From assembly GCA_030645455.1 (NCBI GenBank), contig JAUSNA010000060.1, positions 1 to 38,492 on the forward strand: a stretch of 38,492 nucleotides of DNA. Direction: 5' to 3'. Below are positions 7,283 to 15,274 of this stretch, piece by piece (within the stretch, counting starts at the first letter, position 1; every line of letters begins with the position of its first letter). This DNA comes from Candidatus Levyibacteriota bacterium (GTDB taxonomy: Bacteria > Patescibacteriota > Microgenomatia > Levybacterales > GWA1-39-11). A model generated the notes under the pieces. It was not told the origin of the DNA and made no database searches. It saw only the letters and a program-made list of their open reading frames with translations. Position numbers and translations under genes: made by a program.

Positions 7283-8776
7283 TTATTTAGAGGCTTCTTG
7301 GAGTCTTTGCTTTACGAAGTTTTTATCCAAACTCTGAAGTAGCCATGCCGCTTTTGGACCGTGATCTTTTCCTAAAAATGATGTGTAAATTGCTTTGAAA
7401 GCGTCGATTGATTTTAGATTTTGTTCTTTGGACTTTTCATAAATTGCAGTCTGAAGATCTTCTGCAGAAATTTCGTTTTCAAACAGCTGAGCTAAAGACC
7501 TCAGATACTCTTTTTGTTCAAAACTCAAACCTGAAACATCTGGCAACTCCTTTTGAATAAGAAATTTATCATTTTCAGGAGCGTATTTTTCAACCCAAAC
7601 TTTTGCATATTTTGCCCATCCACTTAGTCCTTCTTTACGAATTTCATCCTCCATATTTGGCATCTGCACCCATTGCGCTAAAGTTAAAAATCGAAACTGT
7701 GGAGGAATAACCACTTCTCCAATTTGAGATAATTCAAATGCCCTTGCAAGATCTGACCCTGTAGAATTTTCGAACTCAAATGCTGCTTTTTGATAGTCCT
7801 CGTAAAGCTTTGGAATAATTTGCGTACCGAATGGATTGAATTCAACAGCAGTATTGGGCTCGTTTTTTATCATAAGAAAACGAACCATCTCTGGGGGCAT
7901 TACTTCAAGAAGCTCTTGTCCAGTCAATCCTAACCCTTTTGATGAGGACATCTTTTTTCCATCATATAAGAAAAATTCATAGGGAAGTTTAAGGGGTGGC
8001 TCAACTCCAAATACATCTTTTATAATTTTTCTAGCAACATCATATGTTCCACCTGCAGATGCATGGTCTTTACCTGCACCTTCAATAGTAACCCCAAATA
8101 CCCACCATTTAGCTGCCCATTCTACTTTGAATGGCATCGTTGCATTCCCACCAAATGGTGAAATTTTGCCTTGCATTCCGCAGCCCTGTGCCCACTTAAC
8201 TTTTGTTGGAGAACACTCAAAAGCTACCTCATTGCCATCCCAACCTGTAACTGTTGTTGTTCCTACCTTTCCGCACGTTGGACACACTACCTGTAAAGGA
8301 AACCAGTCTGACGCTATTTCCCTTGCATACATTTCACCATAAACATTACGAACCTTCTGAGCATTATCCAGAACAAACCGAATTGCTTCATCATACAGAC
8401 CTTTTTTGTAATAATCAGATGCCAAATATATCTCTGCACCAATTCCTAGTTTTGCAAAAAGCTCACGCATGAATGATGCGTAATATTCTCCAAATGTCCC
8501 CTCACCCTCTGGTGCTGGAGCATTACAAATCGGGATTCCCATATATTGCCCTAACTTTTCCTGAAGATGAGAGGGCAATCCGTCTATTGCATCCATATCA
8601 TCAAACCCATATGTATATTTGACATCTTTCCCCTGACCTTGAAGAACCTTGAAGAGCACATCATGAATAACAGGACCTTTAAGCCCCCCCATATGAATTA
8701 TTCCGGACGGAGTCCATGCGTCATTTATCCATTCTTTACCTGTTCTATTTTCTAACAATTTATCAGCCCAAAACAT
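7283..8776 (-). CDS. lysS: Class I lysyl-tRNA synthetase
   Basis: Attaches lysine to tRNA-Lys. This is the class I (archaeal, spirochaete, alphaproteobacterial) enzyme, not the class II form of most bacteria. The HIGH-type motif is HMGG (residues 28-31, in SGIIHMGGLKG) and the KMSKS-type motif is KMSSSKG (276-282). A Cys-rich insert (Cys166, Cys169, Cys189, Cys200) probably binds zinc. 497 residues fits the family. It has its own promoter (TTGTAT, 16 bp, TATAAT) ending 9 nt before the ATG, and no Shine-Dalgarno site, so the mRNA is nearly leaderless. It leads a lysS-rdgB operon. No class II lysS is visible here. Confidence 0.95.
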   Translation of the reverse strand: MFWADKLLENRTGKEWINDAWTPSGIIHMGGLKGPVIHDVLFKVLQGQGKDVKYTYGFDDMDAIDGLPSHLQEKLGQYMGIPICNAPAPEGEGTFGEYYASFMRELFAKLGIGAEIYLASDYYKKGLYDEAIRFVLDNAQKVRNVYGEMYAREIASDWFPLQVVCPTCGKVGTTTVTGWDGNEVAFECSPTKVKWAQGCGMQGKISPFGGNATMPFKVEWAAKWWVFGVTIEGAGKDHASAGGTYDVARKIIKDVFGVEPPLKLPYEFFLYDGKKMSSSKGLGLTGQELLEVMPPEMVRFLMIKNEPNTAVEFNPFGTQIIPKLYEDYQKAAFEFENSTGSDLARAFELSQIGEVVIPPQFRFLTLAQWVQMPNMEDEIRKEGLSGWAKYAKVWVEKYAPENDKFLIQKELPDVSGLSFEQKEYLRSLAQLFENEISAEDLQTAIYEKSKEQNLKSIDAFKAIYTSFLGKDHGPKAAWLLQSLDKNFVKQRLQEASK

Positions 8777-8785
8777 AATGTAATT

Positions 8786-8813
8786 ATTATATGTTAAAAC
8801 GATCTAAATACAA
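8786..8813 (-). promoter_or_regulatory. lysS promoter
   Basis: TTGTAT (8813-8808), 16 bp, TATAAT (8791-8786), then 9 nt to the ATG at 8776. It follows directly on the greA terminator. Confidence 0.65.
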
Positions 8814-8835
8814 AAAAACCCCATTTCTGGGGTTT
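8811..8835 (-). terminator. greA intrinsic terminator
   Basis: Minus strand AAACCCC-AGAAAT-GGGGTTT with a seven-T run (8818-8812). A separate 11-bp hairpin (8837-8847 with 8868-8878) lies just upstream and spans the greA stop codon. Confidence 0.85.
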
Positions 8836-8836
8836 G

Positions 8837-8878
8837 CATTGTTGAAAAGCTAAAAAGAATTAACTTATTTCAACAATG
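8837..8878 (-). promoter_or_regulatory. 11-bp hairpin across the greA stop codon
   Basis: CATTGTTGAAA and its exact complement TTTCAACAATG enclose a 20-nt loop that includes the greA stop (8862-8860). It lies immediately before the terminator and may protect the 3' end or help termination. Confidence 0.5.
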
Positions 8879-9336
8879 TGATAAAGTATCTTTCCTGCCG
8901 GTGCTTCAACTTCAATTTTATCATTTAAAGCTTTTCCGATAAGCGCTTTTCCAAGAGGGGATTCGTGTGAGATCTTCTTTTCCATTGGATCCGCTTCCCA
9001 TTCTCCAACTAGTTCAAAAACCTCTTTTTTACCATTGATGGTAACTGTTACTCGTGATCCTAATTGAACAGCCGAGTGTGCTTTTGATGCTTTGCCCTCA
9101 TCAATAATTTCAACTTTCTTCATCATGTCAGAAAGTTCTTCAATGCGAGTGTCTATCAGGGAAAGCTCTTCACGAGCAGCCGTGTATTCAGAATTTTCAG
9201 AAAGATCTCCCATTGCCCGAGCTTGAGAAACCCTTTCCAAGACCTGTGGCCTTTTCACTTTCTCATGATCTTGAAGTTCTTTTTTCATCTCCTCAAGACC
9301 TTGTTTTGTAACAAATATTTTTTTCTTTGTATCCAT
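8860..9336 (-). CDS. greA: Transcription elongation factor GreA
   Basis: Rescues backtracked RNA polymerase by stimulating transcript cleavage through the secondary channel. 158 residues, standard. The N-terminal coiled coil (residues about 1-78) contains RAMGDLSENSEYTAAREE, whose acidic tip residues carry the activity. The C-terminal FKBP-like domain includes VQLGSRVTV and ESPLGKALIGK. The start is supported by AAGGAG, though only 2 nt from the ATG. The leader is remarkable: a consensus promoter (TTGACA, 17 bp, TATAGT) gives about 58 nt holding a complete terminator hairpin and nine Us right before the ribosome site, suggesting attenuation. Confidence 0.97.
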   Translation of the reverse strand: MDTKKKIFVTKQGLEEMKKELQDHEKVKRPQVLERVSQARAMGDLSENSEYTAAREELSLIDTRIEELSDMMKKVEIIDEGKASKAHSAVQLGSRVTVTINGKKEVFELVGEWEADPMEKKISHESPLGKALIGKALNDKIEVEAPAGKILYHIVEIS

Positions 9337-9344
9337 GTCTCCTT

Positions 9345-9376
9345 AAAAAAAAATCCCCTCAAGACTTAGAGTGGGA
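9345..9376 (-). terminator. Attenuator-like terminator in the greA leader
   Basis: Minus strand TCCC-A-CTC, loop TAAGTCTT, GAG-GGGA, then nine Ts (9353-9345). The stem is seven pairs with one bulged A. The Shine-Dalgarno AAGGAG begins at the next base, so this hairpin lies wholly between promoter and gene. Confidence 0.75.
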
Positions 9377-9400
9377 GTAACAATAGTTGCTTATGCAGGT

Positions 9401-9429
9401 ACTATACACAAAAGACAAAAGTATGTCAA
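9401..9429 (-). promoter_or_regulatory. greA promoter, near consensus
   Basis: TTGACA (9429-9424), 17 bp, TATAGT (9406-9401). Predicted start about 9394. Confidence 0.8.
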
Positions 9430-9441
9430 TATCCTGGAGTC

Positions 9442-10377
9442 TTAGTTCAAAATTCGAATTTTTTTCTCCTCCCAGTAAAAACGTGCCTCATCTTTATCAA
9501 TCCAAATGTTATCTTCATACAATCTCATATACCTTTTATGACGAAGTTCGTACATTTCCATAATCAATTTTTGCCTATCGATTGGGTGAAAGTATGCTCT
9601 CCCATAAGATACGACTTCTCTAGATTTACTTTTTCTCATATATAACGATTGAAAAATAAATGCAAATTTTTCAATCGGAGTGATGGTTTTTTGGAAGATT
9701 CTTTCCCGAATACTTATTCTCTTACTATGGTGCCTTGGGAACTTGACATTAGGAAGTAATTCTTTAACCCATTTATTTTGATTGATAAACTTTACATATG
9801 TATTGTTTCTGTCAAATATCGTCTTTAACTGCACTATCTCATGGGCAGTGTACAATGTTTTTCTCTTTCTTGAAAAAGACAATTTTCCCACTTCCATGAA
9901 CATGTTCGGGCAGATTTTGTCCCTGGCTACCCTGCCATTCCTATCCCTTTTTTGACGCATTACATAAAGAATCAAGGTAATCATAAATCTCGTAATCCAC
10001 AACGAATTTTTCTTTGTGATAAAAAACAGGTCTATATCATCAGAGTAGGTAGCATTGTTCATCGAAAGGCTTCCGCTAATTCCAATATATTCAATGGTCG
10101 GGATTGTTGAAAGAATTTTTGCTATTATTTTTGCCTTGGCATATTTTGCAATACCGATATCGGAACGCTCACTCCTTGTGGAGGTTATTTGCTGACGACC
10201 CAATAGGTGATAGTATCCATTCGACTCCTGAATCGATGAAATAGAATTGATTATTTCGAATAGGTTATCATCAGTACAATCGATCTCGCAGCAAAGATAC
10301 TTTTTTAACTCTTCAAAAGTCAGTGGATAATCAAATATATCAAAATATGAAAGTGTCTTTATTATGCAAGTGTCCAT
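9442..10377 (-). CDS. Nucleotidyltransferase-fold protein with N-terminal winged-helix-like region
   Basis: 311 residues. Residues 1-60 (LSYFDIFDYPLTFEELKKYL) look like a winged-helix module. Residues 98-121 carry the polymerase-beta-type nucleotidyltransferase motif: GSLS at 102-105, then the acidic pair in SDDIDLFFI with Asp113, Asp114 and Asp116, so metal-binding residues are intact. The C-terminal half is basic and helical with no recognised domain. Such proteins are frequent in CPR genomes, often near envelope genes; the substrate is unknown. It starts 3 bp after the stop of the binding-protein gene, so the two form an operon. I infer nucleotide transfer to a sugar, RNA or protein target, without evidence for which. 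Confidence 0.75.
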   Translation of the reverse strand: MDTCIIKTLSYFDIFDYPLTFEELKKYLCCEIDCTDDNLFEIINSISSIQESNGYYHLLGRQQITSTRSERSDIGIAKYAKAKIIAKILSTIPTIEYIGISGSLSMNNATYSDDIDLFFITKKNSLWITRFMITLILYVMRQKRDRNGRVARDKICPNMFMEVGKLSFSRKRKTLYTAHEIVQLKTIFDRNNTYVKFINQNKWVKELLPNVKFPRHHSKRISIRERIFQKTITPIEKFAFIFQSLYMRKSKSREVVSYGRAYFHPIDRQKLIMEMYELRHKRYMRLYEDNIWIDKDEARFYWEEKKIRILN

Positions 10378-10380
10378 AAG

Positions 10381-11781
10381 TTAGTAACGGGACAGAACCT
10401 GTGCGACTCCCTGTGAAAGGGTGTCTACTGCAGTTTGGACAGAAGTATTGTTGTTGATCGACCGGATTGCATTACCCAGATAAATATTCATCTGTGATAC
10501 CATCCCGCTTTCTCCATCGTATGTGTCCGACGAAAAGAAGGTTGATTGTGCATCATCCGCCTGTGATACGAAAGGATACACCAAATTGTTGGAAGATAAA
10601 AGAGGCGACATGGATCTTCTCGGGTATAAAGTTCCAAACAACCGTACTTTTGACTGTGTTTGATATAGTTTTTGGAGAGTTTCGGGCTTCGAAAGAAAGG
10701 TCAAGAATTCAAAGGCTTCCTCCGAATTTTTTGTCTTGCTACTTACTCCCTCAGACCAATAACTGGCAACGGTATTTTTCCTTCCGGCAAGTGCAGGCAC
10801 TTTTACTACCTGGAAATTCAGATTTGGATTAAGAGATTTTATAGTAAATATATCCCATGAGTATCCAAAATAAAGAGCCAGATTCCCCTTCGCAAAAGCT
10901 AGAGTCGAATTATCAAGCGTCTGATCCCATACTGCCTTATCACCATCTGCAAAGCTTGTATAAAAACTGAAAGCATCATACGCACTATCTTTTGAATCAC
11001 CGGATAGATCCTTGATATTGGCCTTATTCTGCAATAATAAAAACGCAATAATATCTGATGCATGCGAAATATTATCAAATGTACCAAGACCAATACTTGG
11101 AGTAACTATTTTGCCGCTTTGATCTTTTACAACAAGCTCTGATGCATATTTTATATAGATATCATTCCAATCTGTAGGAATTGGAAGGCCTTTGTCTGCC
11201 AATAACTGCGTATTCACGTACATCGCCAGAGTATCGATTCCCAGGGGGATTCCATAGTATGCCCCATCTACCTTCATGTCTCTCTCAACTGTCTTGTAAT
11301 AGTCGGTGTCAAGTTTTGTGCTTTCAACAACACTCTGAGGGAAAGGAAGAAGGTAATTTTTGAGTTGGGGAACCCAACTGCTGTGAAACCTTACAATATC
11401 AGGTCCCGTACCGTTATTTATTCTAGTCGTGAGTCTCTCAACGTACTGACCTAGACCCTTTATATCCTGTTTTTCGTATTGAATTTTTATATTTGGGTGT
11501 CCTCGTTCAAAATCAGCAATAATAGGCTGCATTATTGTGTTGTCGTCCCAAATTCCCCAATATTTTAAGGTTACTTCCTTGGGCTCCCCTGAACTTTTTA
11601 GCCTCCCCACCAAAAAAATACCTCCCGCAACTAAAGAAATAAGAACAATAAGACCTATTATCAATAACAGTATTTTTTTGAAAGGAGATCCTCCTGTTTT
11701 TGTGTTCCCGTAATATGGGTCAACGGGCTGGGGTACTCCATTTTGGACTGCAGGTTTTGATGTGGGCAAATTAGGATCCAT
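10381..11781 (-). CDS. Membrane-anchored extracellular solute-binding protein (sugar ABC type, family 1)
   Basis: 466 residues. A Pro-rich cytoplasmic N-terminus (residues 1-34) precedes a single membrane helix (about 36-60, KKILLLIIGLIVLISLVAGG). The extracellular part is a MalE-like binding fold: VTLKYWGIWDDNTIMQPIIA, FERGHPNIKIQYEK, YGIPLGIDTLAMYVN, and late in the chain AFEFLTFLSKPETL. There is no lipobox Cys; the protein is held by its helix. No permease or ATPase gene is adjacent, so it is an orphan here; the partner is the nucleotidyltransferase-fold gene downstream. The likely ligand is an oligosaccharide or sugar phosphate, by family only. A -10 hexamer TATACT (11802-11797) lies 15 nt upstream, divergent from the VanW promoter. 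Confidence 0.88.
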   Translation of the reverse strand: MDPNLPTSKPAVQNGVPQPVDPYYGNTKTGGSPFKKILLLIIGLIVLISLVAGGIFLVGRLKSSGEPKEVTLKYWGIWDDNTIMQPIIADFERGHPNIKIQYEKQDIKGLGQYVERLTTRINNGTGPDIVRFHSSWVPQLKNYLLPFPQSVVESTKLDTDYYKTVERDMKVDGAYYGIPLGIDTLAMYVNTQLLADKGLPIPTDWNDIYIKYASELVVKDQSGKIVTPSIGLGTFDNISHASDIIAFLLLQNKANIKDLSGDSKDSAYDAFSFYTSFADGDKAVWDQTLDNSTLAFAKGNLALYFGYSWDIFTIKSLNPNLNFQVVKVPALAGRKNTVASYWSEGVSSKTKNSEEAFEFLTFLSKPETLQKLYQTQSKVRLFGTLYPRRSMSPLLSSNNLVYPFVSQADDAQSTFFSSDTYDGESGMVSQMNIYLGNAIRSINNNTSVQTAVDTLSQGVAQVLSRY

Positions 11782-11796
11782 GCTTGGTTTTTATTG

Positions 11797-11846
11797 AGTA
11801 TAGTTAAGCATTAGTGTTAAAATAGATACTCTTTTAGTAGTATACT
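11797..11846. promoter_or_regulatory. Divergent promoter region between binding protein and VanW gene
   Basis: Minus-strand TATACT at 11802-11797 serves the 11781 gene. Plus-strand TATACT at 11841-11846, with a poor TTAAAA-like -35 (11817-11822), serves the VanW gene with a leader of about 21 nt. Neither gene has a Shine-Dalgarno site. Confidence 0.45.
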
Positions 11847-11873
11847 AACATCTTTCATCGCTTTAAAGATACC

Positions 11874-13322
11874 ATGCTCAAACAAAAACACCTAATGATT
11901 GCTGGACACCGTGCTAAGCACATAGCCAAAAAAGCCCATTACTATTCGAAGGGCCCTTTTTGGTTTCTTGTTGGATTTTCAATTACCGGGCTTACTATAA
12001 TTTCACTTTGCATAATCGTTTTTCAAAACATGTACAAAGATACCGCAATACCGGGTGTTTATGTTGACGAACTCTTGGTCAGTGGGATGAGCAAGCAACA
12101 AATAGAAAACATCTATAATGATAGAAATACACAAATTGAAAATACAACATTCACTTTCTCTTTTGGAGAATTGATTGCCACAGCTTCAGCAAAGGATCTT
12201 GGAATAGGCTATGATTCAAAGTTAATTGCAGAGCAATCCCTATCCTTAGGAAAATCTTCAAATTTACTAACTAACATTTTTATTGTTGTAAGTTCGTATA
12301 TTAGCGGGACTACGCTACAAGCATCCCACACCTTTAATTCAGATAAATTTACAGTCCTCATACAACCCCTCAAGGACAAGGCTTTTAAAACCCCTGTTGA
12401 TGCTCAATTTATTGTTGAGAATAATAAAGTTACTACATTTAAAAAATCTGAAGACGGTATTCAACTTGACGTCACCAGAGCTCAAAAATTCATGGAAGAG
12501 AGTTTGCGAAAATCCCTAGACAAAAATACTGCACAACAATTTGTCTATGAGATTCCTGCGATAGTACTAAAACCTGAAATTACTACAGAGGAAGCAAATT
12601 CCTTTGGCATTGTCGAGGAAATCGGATCAGGAACGTCGCTCTTTCAGCACTCAATCCCAAACAGAATACACAATGTGAAAGTCGCATCATCAAAAGTAAA
12701 CGGGATTTTGGTCAAACCCGGCGAAGAGTTTTCATTTGTGAAATATCTCGGTGACGTTTCTAAAGCTACAGGATATGCGAGCGCATATGTTATTCAAGAC
12801 GGCCGCACAGTTCTTGGTGATGGAGGGGGTGTATGCCAGGTTTCAACAACTCTGTACAGAGCAATTCTCAATTCCGGACTTCCCGTAACCGAAAGACATC
12901 CCCACTCTTACAGAGTTAGTTATTATGAAGAGGACTCTCCGCCCGGACTTGATGCTACGGTTTTTTATCCTTCTGTTGATTTAAAATTTGTAAACGACAC
13001 GGGCAATTACATACTTATACAATCAGTTGTTGATCCGATAGAGTTAAGGCTTACATACACGCTCTATGGTAAAAAGGACGGACGGCAAGTATCAATTACA
13101 AAACCGGTTGTTACAGGGATTAGCTCAGCACCTGCGCCTCTATACCAGGATGATCCATCCATCCCAAAGGGTACAACAAAACAGGTTGACTGGTCTGCAC
13201 CCGGTGCAATTTCTACTTTTTACCGCATTGTCAAAGACAGCAACGGAAAAGTCATGATTGATGAAAAAGTTGTTTCCCGATATTCTCCATGGAAAGCTGT
13301 GTTTCTTGTCGGAACCGGATAA
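11874..13322 (+). CDS. VanW-family protein with putative peptidoglycan-binding region
   Basis: 482 residues. A basic N-terminus and one membrane helix (residues 29-51) place the rest outside the cell. The middle (about 60-240) resembles the duplicated YoaR/PG-binding region found with VanW. The second half carries the VanW domain: KVNGILVKPGEEFSFVKYLG, GGGVCQVSTTLYRAILNSGL with its conserved Cys, and HPHSYRVSYY. VanW is named from vancomycin-resistance clusters but its activity is not established; a role in cell-wall maturation is likely. It is followed after 13 bp by ddl, which supports a peptidoglycan context. Nothing suggests actual glycopeptide resistance. Confidence 0.92.
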   Translation: MLKQKHLMIAGHRAKHIAKKAHYYSKGPFWFLVGFSITGLTIISLCIIVFQNMYKDTAIPGVYVDELLVSGMSKQQIENIYNDRNTQIENTTFTFSFGELIATASAKDLGIGYDSKLIAEQSLSLGKSSNLLTNIFIVVSSYISGTTLQASHTFNSDKFTVLIQPLKDKAFKTPVDAQFIVENNKVTTFKKSEDGIQLDVTRAQKFMEESLRKSLDKNTAQQFVYEIPAIVLKPEITTEEANSFGIVEEIGSGTSLFQHSIPNRIHNVKVASSKVNGILVKPGEEFSFVKYLGDVSKATGYASAYVIQDGRTVLGDGGGVCQVSTTLYRAILNSGLPVTERHPHSYRVSYYEEDSPPGLDATVFYPSVDLKFVNDTGNYILIQSVVDPIELRLTYTLYGKKDGRQVSITKPVVTGISSAPAPLYQDDPSIPKGTTKQVDWSAPGAISTFYRIVKDSNGKVMIDEKVVSRYSPWKAVFLVGTG

Positions 13323-13335
13323 ATTTACGCTTGTT

Positions 13336-14328
13336 ATGCGAAAAAAAATTGCAATTTTTTGCGGAGGACCATCTTCCGAATATGATGTTTCCATCGATAG
13401 TGCAACTACTATAAATAAATTTATAGATAAGAAAAAATACGAAGTATATTTCTTTTATATTGCAAAAGACAGAACCTGCAAACTCCACTTGGCAGATGGC
13501 GATATTGACCTTAGAAGTCTCAAGACAACAACAGATCTTATCAGAGGACTTTTAGATCTTAAGAAAAAAAAGATATTCGCGTTTCTTGCTGGTATCCATG
13601 GTGAATTTGTTGAAGATGGAAAATTACAATCACTGTTAGAATTTGAAAAAATTCCTTATTCAGGATCCAATGACGAAGCAAGTGCTTTGTGTACTGACAA
13701 GATGAAGGCAATGATCATCACTCATTCATTGGGATATAAATATCCGAAAACAATCGACCTTACTAAAACTTCAAAGTTAAATATTCCCAACCATCTAACA
13801 TACCCACAGATTGTAAAACCAAATAGCCTAGGATCTAGCGTAGGACTTGCAATTGTTCATGACAAAAAAGAATTAACAACTCATGTTAATTATCTTTTTA
13901 ATGAATTAGCGGTTGACCACATCTTGATACAGGAATACATAAAAGGAATAGAGGTAAGTTGTGGAGTGCTTGAGAAAAAAAATGGGCTAATAACTCAGCT
14001 TCCTCCAATTGAGATACATCCTGAAAAATCCGAACTATTTGACTATGCTTCAAAATATTCAATTGGTGGCTCGAGAGAAATTACTCCACCAGTAAGCTTT
14101 GGGAAAGAGATATCAGATACCATTTCGCTTGCCACAGAAAAAATTCATAAAGCTCTTGGATGCAAAACATATTCTCGTTCTGACTTTATAGTCGATGGAA
14201 AAAATATATATTATTTAGAGACAAATACTCTTCCCGGCATGACATCCACCTCTTTACTTCCCCAGGAAGCAAAAGCAGCAGGAATGCCATTCCCAACTCT
14301 TCTTGATTTTTTAATTGAAAATTCATGA
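13336..14328 (+). CDS. ddl: D-alanine--D-alanine ligase
   Basis: An ATP-grasp ligase joining two D-Ala for the peptidoglycan stem peptide. The ATG at 13336 gives 330 residues opening MRKKIAIFCGGPSSEYDVS, the usual start; the frame open from 13258 only overlaps VanW. Signatures: GGPSSEYDVSIDSA (EHEVS in most homologues), HGEFVEDGKLQSLLE, IPYSGS, the ATP loop KPNSLGSSVGLA, and the C-terminal metal site ETNTLPGMTSTSLLP. It lies 13 bp after the VanW stop and overlaps the next gene by 4 nt (ATGA), so these genes are translationally linked. Confidence 0.95.
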   Translation: MRKKIAIFCGGPSSEYDVSIDSATTINKFIDKKKYEVYFFYIAKDRTCKLHLADGDIDLRSLKTTTDLIRGLLDLKKKKIFAFLAGIHGEFVEDGKLQSLLEFEKIPYSGSNDEASALCTDKMKAMIITHSLGYKYPKTIDLTKTSKLNIPNHLTYPQIVKPNSLGSSVGLAIVHDKKELTTHVNYLFNELAVDHILIQEYIKGIEVSCGVLEKKNGLITQLPPIEIHPEKSELFDYASKYSIGGSREITPPVSFGKEISDTISLATEKIHKALGCKTYSRSDFIVDGKNIYYLETNTLPGMTSTSLLPQEAKAAGMPFPTLLDFLIENS

Positions 14329-14786
14329 ATAAAATTATAAAAGACACTCAATTTAATATCATTGGCAGTGGTAAGAGGGTACTTGCAGGGGGATGTTTTG
14401 ATATTCTGCATCCTGCTCATCTTGAATTCTTGCAAAAGGCAAAAGAAGCAGGAGAAAAACTTATAATATTACTGGAAAGCGATGAAAATATAAGAAAATT
14501 AAAAGGTAAAAATCGTCCAGTGAACAATCAAAATACTCGAGCAGAAAATTTATCCAATACAGGACTGGTTGATTTTATTATGCTACTACAACCTCCAGTA
14601 AATTCAGAATATTACTATAACCTTGTAAAATTGCTCCGGCCTGATATAATTGCAGTGACAAAAGATGACCCGCTTCTTACTGTTAAGAAAGAGCAAGCAA
14701 AGATGGTTGGAGGTATGGTAAAAGAAGTTATGATAAGGGATTTGCGATATTCAACAAGCAAGCTTGCAGAAAATAACAATTTATAA
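14325..14786 (+). CDS. Cytidylyltransferase-like nucleotidyltransferase (RfaE/TagD type)
   Basis: 153 residues, a single small Rossmann nucleotidyltransferase domain. The signature is GGCFDILHPAHLEFLQKAK, with the HxGH-type motif as His29-Pro-Ala-His32, and a downstream KGKNRP segment. It is related to glycerol-3-phosphate cytidylyltransferases and heptose-1-phosphate adenylyltransferases, transferring a nucleotide to a phosphorylated alcohol or sugar. The exact substrate is not visible; RPVNNQNTRAENL only approximates the nucleotide-binding motif of TagD. Its 4-nt overlap with ddl suggests an envelope-precursor role. Confidence 0.8.
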   Translation: MNKIIKDTQFNIIGSGKRVLAGGCFDILHPAHLEFLQKAKEAGEKLIILLESDENIRKLKGKNRPVNNQNTRAENLSNTGLVDFIMLLQPPVNSEYYYNLVKLLRPDIIAVTKDDPLLTVKKEQAKMVGGMVKEVMIRDLRYSTSKLAENNNL

Positions 14787-14789
14787 AAT

Positions 14790-15260
14790 ATGAAAAAAAT
14801 ACTACTCGCTTACGGTGCACTTGTCTTGATTGTAATAATTCTTGCGGTTGCCAAATTCAATGGATTTAATTTTCTACCGAATTTCAAGAAAGCAACAGCT
14901 CAAATAAACAACCAAACTTACAATTTAATGATTGCAAGTGATGATAAAAGTAGACAGGTCGGTCTTTCCAATAGAAAATCGCTTGGAGAAAAAGATGCGA
15001 TGCTTTTTATTTTTGAAAAGAAAGGCAAATACAGTTTTTGGATGAAAGATACCCAAATTCCTCTTGATATTATATACATTAACGACACCAAAATTGTTCA
15101 TATTGTAAAAAATGCTCCTCCGCAAAAGGGAAAATCGGGGCAATTACCTATATATACACCGTCAACAGAAGCTAACTATGTATTGGAAATTAACGGAGGA
15201 CAGTCGGATAAATATAAATTCAAAAATGGTGACACCGTCACAGTAAAGGGCGTTAACTAA
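14790..15260 (+). CDS. DUF192 family membrane-anchored protein
   Basis: 156 residues. An N-terminal hydrophobic segment (residues 4-22, ILLAYGALVLIVIILAVA) without a lipobox anchors an extracellular DUF192 domain: residues 40-150 with RQVGLSNRKSL, AMLFIFEKKGKYSFWMKDT, PLDIIYI and the C-terminal VLEINGG. DUF192 proteins are small beta-barrels of unknown function, widespread in bacteria and archaea. It follows the cytidylyltransferase by 3 bp and precedes tsaD by 14 bp on the same strand. Confidence 0.9.
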   Translation: MKKILLAYGALVLIVIILAVAKFNGFNFLPNFKKATAQINNQTYNLMIASDDKSRQVGLSNRKSLGEKDAMLFIFEKKGKYSFWMKDTQIPLDIIYINDTKIVHIVKNAPPQKGKSGQLPIYTPSTEANYVLEINGGQSDKYKFKNGDTVTVKGVN

Positions 15261-15274
15261 AACTTTCTCTTCTC

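Noticed and set aside
13258-13335. N-terminal extension of Ddl overlapping VanW
   Set aside because: Ddl homologues begin at the IAIFCGG strand; the 26 extra residues are read out of frame from VanW codons.
11874-14328. Vancomycin-resistance cluster suggested by VanW plus a Ddl
   Set aside because: No VanH, VanX, VanS or VanR genes; Ddl has standard D-Ala-D-Ala features. VanW is common in non-resistant bacteria.
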